Positions 59,836 through 64,000 of a DNA stretch of 64,000 bases are shown here, one piece after another (positions within the stretch are counted from its first letter, which is position 1; every line of letters begins with the position of its first letter). This DNA is from Pseudomonas monsensis (GTDB taxonomy: Bacteria > Pseudomonadota > Gammaproteobacteria > Pseudomonadales > Pseudomonadaceae). Made by a program: the position numbers and the translations under genes. The stretch is taken from contig NZ_CP077087.1 of the NCBI RefSeq assembly GCF_014268495.2, positions 1,801,501 through 1,865,500 on the forward strand, read 5' to 3'. The notes beneath the pieces are model-generated. The model searched no databases. It had not been told where the DNA came from and saw only the letters and a list, made by a program, of their open reading frames with translations.

Positions 59836-59874
59836 AGCCCGATTGAACGCATTAGCGAGATCGGGCTTTTTTTT
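59836..59874 (+). terminator. Intrinsic terminator after azoR
   Basis: AGCCCGAT pairs with ATCGGGCT around a 16-nt loop and is followed by a run of eight T's, 108 nt past the azoR stop. Confidence 0.88.
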
Positions 59875-59907
59875 GCCCGCGATTTACCAGAGCACCAAAA
59901 ATCCCCA

Positions 59908-59930
59908 GTGGGAGCGGGCGTGCCCGCGAT
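59908..59930. repeat. Single REP half (GTGGGAGCGGGCGTGCCCGCGAT)
   Basis: A lone arm of the GCGGGCTTGCCCGCGAT REP with one change (CGTG for CTTG). No partner arm is present before the next gene, so it is a solitary REP. Confidence 0.75.
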
Positions 59931-60009
59931 TGCGGAGTGTCAGTAGACACACGTTCGCGGTCGGGCCAAAAAAACGCTATCGTCGCCGCCATTCGAAACA
60001 GAGGCGAGC

Positions 60010-60867
60010 ATGGGCTATCTACTTTTTGTCACGCTGATCCAGGCGTTTTCCTTCAGTCTGATCGGCGAATACCTGGCCGGTCACGTCGACAGTTACTTCG
60101 CGGTGTTGGTGCGCGTGGTGCTGGCCGGACTGGTATTTATCCCGCTGACGCGCTGGCGCTCGGTGGAACCGGCGTTCATGCGCGGCATGCTGTTGATCGG
60201 CGCGTTGCAGTTCGGCGTGACCTACGTCTGCCTGTACCTGAGCTTCCGCGTGCTGACGGTGCCGGAGGTGTTGCTGTTCACCATTCTCACGCCGCTGCAC
60301 GTAACCCTGATCGAAGACGCACTGAACCGCCGCTTCAATCCATGGGCGCTGATCGCCGCGCTGGTCGCGGTAGGGGGCGCGGCAGTGATCCGCTTCGACC
60401 GGATCAACCCGGACTTCTTCATGGGTTTCCTGCTGCTGCAACTGGCCAACTTCACCTATGCCGCCGGGCAGGTGCTGTACAAGCATCTGGTGGCGAAACA
60501 CCCCAGCGACCTGCCGCATTACCGGCGTTTCGGCTTCTTCTACCTCGGCGCACTGGCGGTGGTGTTGCCGGCGTTCCTGCTGTTCGGCAAGGCCAACTTC
60601 CTGCCCGAAGCACCGCTGCAGTGGGGCGTGTTGCTGTTCCTTGGTCTGGTCTCGACCGCATTGGGCCTGTACTGGTGGAACAAAGGCGCGTGCATGGTCA
60701 ACGGTGGCACGCTGGCGGTGATGAACAATCTGCACGTGCCGGTGGGGCTGCTGCTGAATTTGCTGATCTGGAACCAGCACGAAGAACTTGGGCGGTTGTT
60801 CCTCGGCGGCAGTGTGATCCTCGCCGCTGTATGGATTAGCCGGTTGGGGATCAAACGCACCGCATGA
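60010..60867 (+). CDS. EamA-type carboxylate/amino acid/amine transporter
   Basis: The 285-residue protein has ten membrane helices in two EamA repeats, starting MGYLLFVTLIQAFSFSLIGEYLAG, and belongs to the carboxylate/amino acid/amine transporter branch of the DMT superfamily. The substrate is unknown. It converges on the LysR gene at 60887. Confidence 0.85.
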   Translation: MGYLLFVTLIQAFSFSLIGEYLAGHVDSYFAVLVRVVLAGLVFIPLTRWRSVEPAFMRGMLLIGALQFGVTYVCLYLSFRVLTVPEVLLFTILTPLHVTLIEDALNRRFNPWALIAALVAVGGAAVIRFDRINPDFFMGFLLLQLANFTYAAGQVLYKHLVAKHPSDLPHYRRFGFFYLGALAVVLPAFLLFGKANFLPEAPLQWGVLLFLGLVSTALGLYWWNKGACMVNGGTLAVMNNLHVPVGLLLNLLIWNQHEELGRLFLGGSVILAAVWISRLGIKRTA

Positions 60868-60886
60868 CCCCCTGGGAATTTTGTTG

Positions 60887-61774
60887 TCAGCGCAGGGCCA
60901 GTTGCGTCACCAGAAACTCAATGAACGCCCGGGTCTTCTGCGGCACCCGCCGCGCCGAGGAATACACCGCGTTGATGCTGATCGCCGGTGCCTGCCATTC
61001 GCACAGCACCGGTACCAGCCGACCCGCCGCCAAGGCTTCTTCGACGATGAAGTCCGGCAGCAGCGCAATTCCCATTCCGGCCTCGGCCGCCTGCGCGAGC
61101 AAGTCGCCATTGTTCGCGTGCAACGGCCCGGTGACGTTGACCCGCTGTGTCTCCTTGCCATTGCACAGTTGCAGACTCACACCGCTTTGCAGATAGCCGT
61201 AGTTCAGGCATTGGTGTGTGCGCAAATCCTCTGGCGTCTGCGGAATCCCGGCGCGTTCGAGGTAGGCCGGGGAGGCGACCATGATTCGCGGTGCCGGCGC
61301 CAGTTGCCGGGCGATCATGGTCGAGTCGGGCATGCTCGCAATGCGGATCGTCACGTCGAACCCGCCCCGTACCGGATCGACCTGTTGATCGCTGAGCACC
61401 AGTTGTAGCTCGATGTTCGGGTGTTGCTCATGGAACAGCGGGATCAGTTTGCCCAAGCGCCGCAAGCCGAACGACATCGGCGCATTCACGCGCAATACGC
61501 CGCGTAACTCGCCAATCCCGTCACGTGCGCGCTGCTCGGCCTCGTCCAGGGCGGCAATGACCTCGCGCGCCGCTTCAAAATACTCGGCGCCGGCTTCGGT
61601 CAGGTGCAGGCTGCGCGTGGTGCGTTGCAGCAGTTGCACGCCGATGGCTTCTTCCAGCGCCTGGATCTGTTTGCTGACTTTCGAGCGCGGCACATCCATG
61701 GCGCGTGCCGCGGCGGCGAAGCCGTTTTCGCCGACTGTCACCACGAAGGCGCGCATGCATTCGATGCGATCCAT
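60887..61774 (-). CDS. LysR-family regulator, divergent from the cysteine hydrolase
   Basis: The 295-residue protein has a LysR winged helix-turn-helix (about 4-60, GFAAAARAMDVPRSKVSKQIQ) and an effector domain resembling the DNA-binding regulators of quinone or drug responses. It is divergent from the YcaC-like gene across 174 nt that contain the paired ATTGTCCC repeats and a palindrome, so it probably controls that gene and itself. Confidence 0.87.
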   Translation of the reverse strand: MDRIECMRAFVVTVGENGFAAAARAMDVPRSKVSKQIQALEEAIGVQLLQRTTRSLHLTEAGAEYFEAAREVIAALDEAEQRARDGIGELRGVLRVNAPMSFGLRRLGKLIPLFHEQHPNIELQLVLSDQQVDPVRGGFDVTIRIASMPDSTMIARQLAPAPRIMVASPAYLERAGIPQTPEDLRTHQCLNYGYLQSGVSLQLCNGKETQRVNVTGPLHANNGDLLAQAAEAGMGIALLPDFIVEEALAAGRLVPVLCEWQAPAISINAVYSSARRVPQKTRAFIEFLVTQLALR

Positions 61775-61775
61775 G

Positions 61776-61829
61776 ATTGTCCCTTTTTTAGAATCAATGA
61801 TTCTCGATTTTAGGGAATTGTCCCTTTAT
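61776..61829. promoter_or_regulatory. Candidate operator between LysR and the cysteine hydrolase
   Basis: ATTGTCCCTTT occurs at 61776 and 61817 as a direct repeat 41 nt apart, flanking a perfect palindrome AGAATCA-A-TGATTCT (61790-61804). This arrangement near the LysR start suggests regulator sites, possibly for the LysR protein itself. Confidence 0.5.
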
Positions 61830-61870
61830 CTGCCAGCCCCTAAAGTGACATCCAAGCCGACAACAACGCC

Positions 61871-61900
61871 GACCCCGGCAACGTCGACCCCGGCAACGTC
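61871..61900. repeat. 15-bp tandem duplication
   Basis: GACCCCGGCAACGTC is repeated exactly twice (61871-61885, 61886-61900) in the hydrolase leader, and a third partial GTCGACC follows. It is probably slippage. Confidence 0.85.
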
Positions 61901-61948
61901 GACCAACCCTTACTGACCCGACATCATCGACATCAAAAGGAACGCGCC

Positions 61949-62593
61949 ATGTCTATTCGTGAACTGCTCAACCCAACCAACTCCGCTCTGATCCTGATCG
62001 ACCACCAGCCACAAATGGCCTTCGGCGTGCAGTCGATCGACCGTCAGACCCTGAAGAACAACACCGTGGGCCTGGCCAAGGCGGCGAAGATCTTCAACGT
62101 GCCGACGATCTACACCTCGGTGGAAACCGAGAGCTTCAGCGGTTACATCTGGCCTGAGCTGTTGGCGGTTCATCCTGAGCAGAAGCCGATCGAGCGCACC
62201 TCGATGAACTCCTGGGAAGACAAGGCGCTGGTCGACGCGGTCAAAGCCACCGGGCGCAAGAAGCTGATCATTGCCGCGCTGTGGACCGAGGTCTGCCTGA
62301 CCTTCCCGGCCCTCGAAGCCCTGGCGGAAGGTTATGAGGTGTACATCGTGACCGACGCGTCCGGCGGCACCAGCAAAGAAGCCCACGACATGTCGGTGCA
62401 ACGGATGATTCAGGCGGGCGCGGTGCCGGTCACCTGGCAGCAAGTGCTGCTCGAATTCCAGCGTGACTGGGCGCATAAAGAGACTTATGAAGCAGTGATG
62501 GAACTGGTGCTGGAACACAGCGGCGCTTACGGCATGGGCGTCGATTACGCCTACACCATGGTGCACAAGGCGCCGCAACGGCAGGCCAAATAA
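61949..62593 (+). CDS. YcaC-like isochorismatase-family cysteine hydrolase
   Basis: The 214-residue protein is a cysteine hydrolase of the isochorismatase/nicotinamidase superfamily, YcaC-like: D18 in LILIDHQPQM, a lysine near residue 84-95, and nucleophile C116 in ALWTEVCLTF. The substrate is unknown (an amide or similar). It is divergent from the LysR gene and ended by a strong terminator. Confidence 0.88.
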   Translation: MSIRELLNPTNSALILIDHQPQMAFGVQSIDRQTLKNNTVGLAKAAKIFNVPTIYTSVETESFSGYIWPELLAVHPEQKPIERTSMNSWEDKALVDAVKATGRKKLIIAALWTEVCLTFPALEALAEGYEVYIVTDASGGTSKEAHDMSVQRMIQAGAVPVTWQQVLLEFQRDWAHKETYEAVMELVLEHSGAYGMGVDYAYTMVHKAPQRQAK

Positions 62594-62603
62594 CCCTGGG
62601 CAG

Positions 62604-62633
62604 AAAAAACGCAACTTCGGTTGCGTTTTTTTT
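62604..62633. terminator. Bidirectional intrinsic terminator after the hydrolase
   Basis: ACGCAAC pairs with GTTGCGT around TTCG, flanked by six A's and eight T's. It separates the convergent hydrolase and channel genes. Confidence 0.93.
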
Positions 62634-62662
62634 CCTGCGGCAGCTCCTGCACGGATCGTGCG

Positions 62663-63961
62663 TTACATGAGGTGTTTTTCAGGCACGGGAATGTGCGCGG
62701 AACCCAACACCGCCGGCAACAACCCCGAGCGCAAATCCCCGCCACTCGGTTGCTGATACAGGCTCAAGCCAAACTCCGGCAGCACTGCCAGCAGGTAATC
62801 GAAAATATCCCCCTGAATCCGCTCGTAATCGGCCCACGCCGTGGTGCGGGTGAAGCAGTAGATTTCCAGCGGAATGCCCTGCGCCGTGGTCTGCATCTGG
62901 CGGACCATGCAGGTCATGTTCGGTTGAATCTCCGGATGACTCTTCAGATACGCCAATGCATACGCGCGAAAGGTGCCGATATTGGTCATCCGCCGACGAT
63001 TCGCCGACATTGCCGCGACATTACCCTGCGCCTCGTTCCATGCCTTGAGCTCGGCTTTCTTGCGGCTCATATAGTCGGTCAGCAGGTGCACCTGGGAGAG
63101 TTTTTCTTCTTCATCGTCGCGGATGAAGCGCACGCCGCTGGCGTCGATGAACAGGCTGCGCTTGATCCGCCGACCGCCGGACTGCTGCATGCCGCGCCAG
63201 TTCTTGAACGACTCGGACATCAGGCGCCAGGTCGGGATTGAAACGATGGTCTTGTCGAAGTTCTGCACCTTGACCGTGTGCAGGGTGATGTCGACCACGT
63301 CGCCATCGGCGCCGACCTGGGGCATTTCGATCCAGTCACCGACCCGCAGCATGTCGTTGCTGGTCAGTTGTACGCTGGCGACAAACGACAACAGGGTGTC
63401 CTTGTAGACCAACAGAATCACCGCCGACATCGCACCCAGACCGGAGAGCAGCAACAGTGGCGAACGGTCGATCAATGTGGCGACGATGATGATCGCGCCG
63501 AACACGTACAGCACCATTTTCGCCAGTTGCACATAGCCCTTGATCGAGCGGGTACGGGCATGTTCGGTGCGCGCGTAGATGTCCAGCAGCGCATTGAGCA
63601 GGGCACTCACCGACAGCAACAGGAACAGAATGGTGAACGACAATGCCACGTTGCCGAGAAAGGTCATCGCGGTTTTGCTCAGTTCCGGCACCAGATGCAG
63701 GCCGAACTGGATCACCAGCGACGGTGTCATCTGCGCCAGGCGCTGAAACACCTTGTTGTGGCGAAAGTCGTTGATCCAGTGCAGGGCCGGTTGGCGTCCG
63801 AGCATGCGGCTGGCGTGCAGGATCAGATAACGCGCCACTCGTCCGAGGACCAGTGCGATCACCAATAGCAGCATCAGCGCCAGGCCGGATTGCAGGAGCG
63901 GGTGCTGTTCGAGGACACCCCAGAGGTCTTGGGCTTTGAGCCAGAGCTGTTTGAAATCCAT
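62663..63961 (-). CDS. MscS-family mechanosensitive channel (YbdG-like)
   Basis: The 432-residue protein has an N-terminal transmembrane region (five or so helices, residues 15-175) and an MscS-like beta domain: DTLLSFVASVQLTSNDMLRVGDWIEMPQVGADGDVVDITLHTVKVQN, split as DTLLSFVASVQLTSNDMLR and VGDWIEMPQVGADGDVV. It resembles YbdG, a small-conductance channel of the MscS family that helps with osmotic shock. ATG 63961 opens the frame at MDFKQLW. It converges on the cysteine-hydrolase gene, and the upstream end is near the window edge. Confidence 0.88.
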   Translation of the reverse strand: MDFKQLWLKAQDLWGVLEQHPLLQSGLALMLLLVIALVLGRVARYLILHASRMLGRQPALHWINDFRHNKVFQRLAQMTPSLVIQFGLHLVPELSKTAMTFLGNVALSFTILFLLLSVSALLNALLDIYARTEHARTRSIKGYVQLAKMVLYVFGAIIIVATLIDRSPLLLLSGLGAMSAVILLVYKDTLLSFVASVQLTSNDMLRVGDWIEMPQVGADGDVVDITLHTVKVQNFDKTIVSIPTWRLMSESFKNWRGMQQSGGRRIKRSLFIDASGVRFIRDDEEEKLSQVHLLTDYMSRKKAELKAWNEAQGNVAAMSANRRRMTNIGTFRAYALAYLKSHPEIQPNMTCMVRQMQTTAQGIPLEIYCFTRTTAWADYERIQGDIFDYLLAVLPEFGLSLYQQPSGGDLRSGLLPAVLGSAHIPVPEKHLM

Positions 63962-64000
63962 GTGAGCAACGATTCTTCTGTAAGACGCGATGGGCGATTA

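Noticed and set aside
894..59930. Repeats considered as a CRISPR array
   Set aside because: The repeats are palindromic, scattered between genes, and lack regular spacers or cas genes.

Overview
The window is chromosomal DNA of a Pseudomonas, most likely of the P. fluorescens group. This is inferred from the GC-rich composition, the gene neighbourhoods (gcvR-bcp divergent from dapA-bamC-MBL-purC-tRNA-Ser; rnd-ycgL; hrpA next to a FabH-like synthase with an ECF sigma and anti-sigma; lpxO near cysK), and the many short palindromic REP/REPIN-type repeats between genes. I see no rRNA, insertion sequence, integrase, prophage, plasmid function or CRISPR array. It is mainly core genome with a few small accessory or strain-variable patches.

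Region by region. 1-6.3 kb: the 3' end of an AI-2E/PerM-type permease, the gcvR-bcp unit, then dapA, bamC, an MBL-fold hydrolase and purC in one direction, ending in tRNA-Ser(CGA) and a terminator. 6.3-10.6 kb: a YegP-like protein, two LysR regulators, a CHMI-type isomerase and a CynX/NimT-type MFS carrier. 10.6-14.2 kb: an EptA-type lipid A phosphoethanolamine transferase with a striking upstream region, then rnd and ycgL. 14.2-25.5 kb: metabolic and hypothetical genes (D-2-hydroxyacid dehydrogenase, nitroreductase, YcgN-like protein, a degenerate metallopeptidase-like protein, SPOUT methyltransferase, YajD-like HNH protein, spermidine-synthase-like protein, cyclic-nucleotide-binding protein, oligopeptidase B, class II amidotransferase). 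25.6-30.4 kb: a compact 5-oxoproline utilisation locus, LysR divergent from MFS-pxpA-pxpB-pxpC. 30.5-32.6 kb: a MoxR ATPase with a VWA protein. 32.7-34.6 kb: a small DUF4160/DUF2442-HTH pair and a DUF748 protein. 34.7-39.9 kb: cysK, lpxO, a lower-GC GNAT-like/small-peptide cassette, a short transcription unit ending in a terminator directly before an EamA exporter, and a second EamA exporter. 40-48 kb: a chemoreceptor, aceK and hrpA. 48.3-54 kb: FabH-like synthase, ECF sigma and zinc-type anti-sigma, a porin, a DUF482/GNAT protein and aquaporin Z. 54.3-64 kb: an ABC exporter, ppiA, an alpha/beta hydrolase and LysR; a small secreted protein; azoR; an EamA-type transporter; LysR divergent from a YcaC-like cysteine hydrolase; and a YbdG-type mechanosensitive channel.

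Functional links: eptA and lpxO both modify lipid A; dapA, purC, cysK and aceK are biosynthetic or central metabolism; the pxp locus returns 5-oxoproline to glutamate. The least explained parts are the 36.8-38.0 kb stretch, the eptA upstream region, the DUF4160/DUF2442 pair and the metallopeptidase-like protein with a lost zinc site. Assignments come from reading the sequence and remembered family features; no database search was run.
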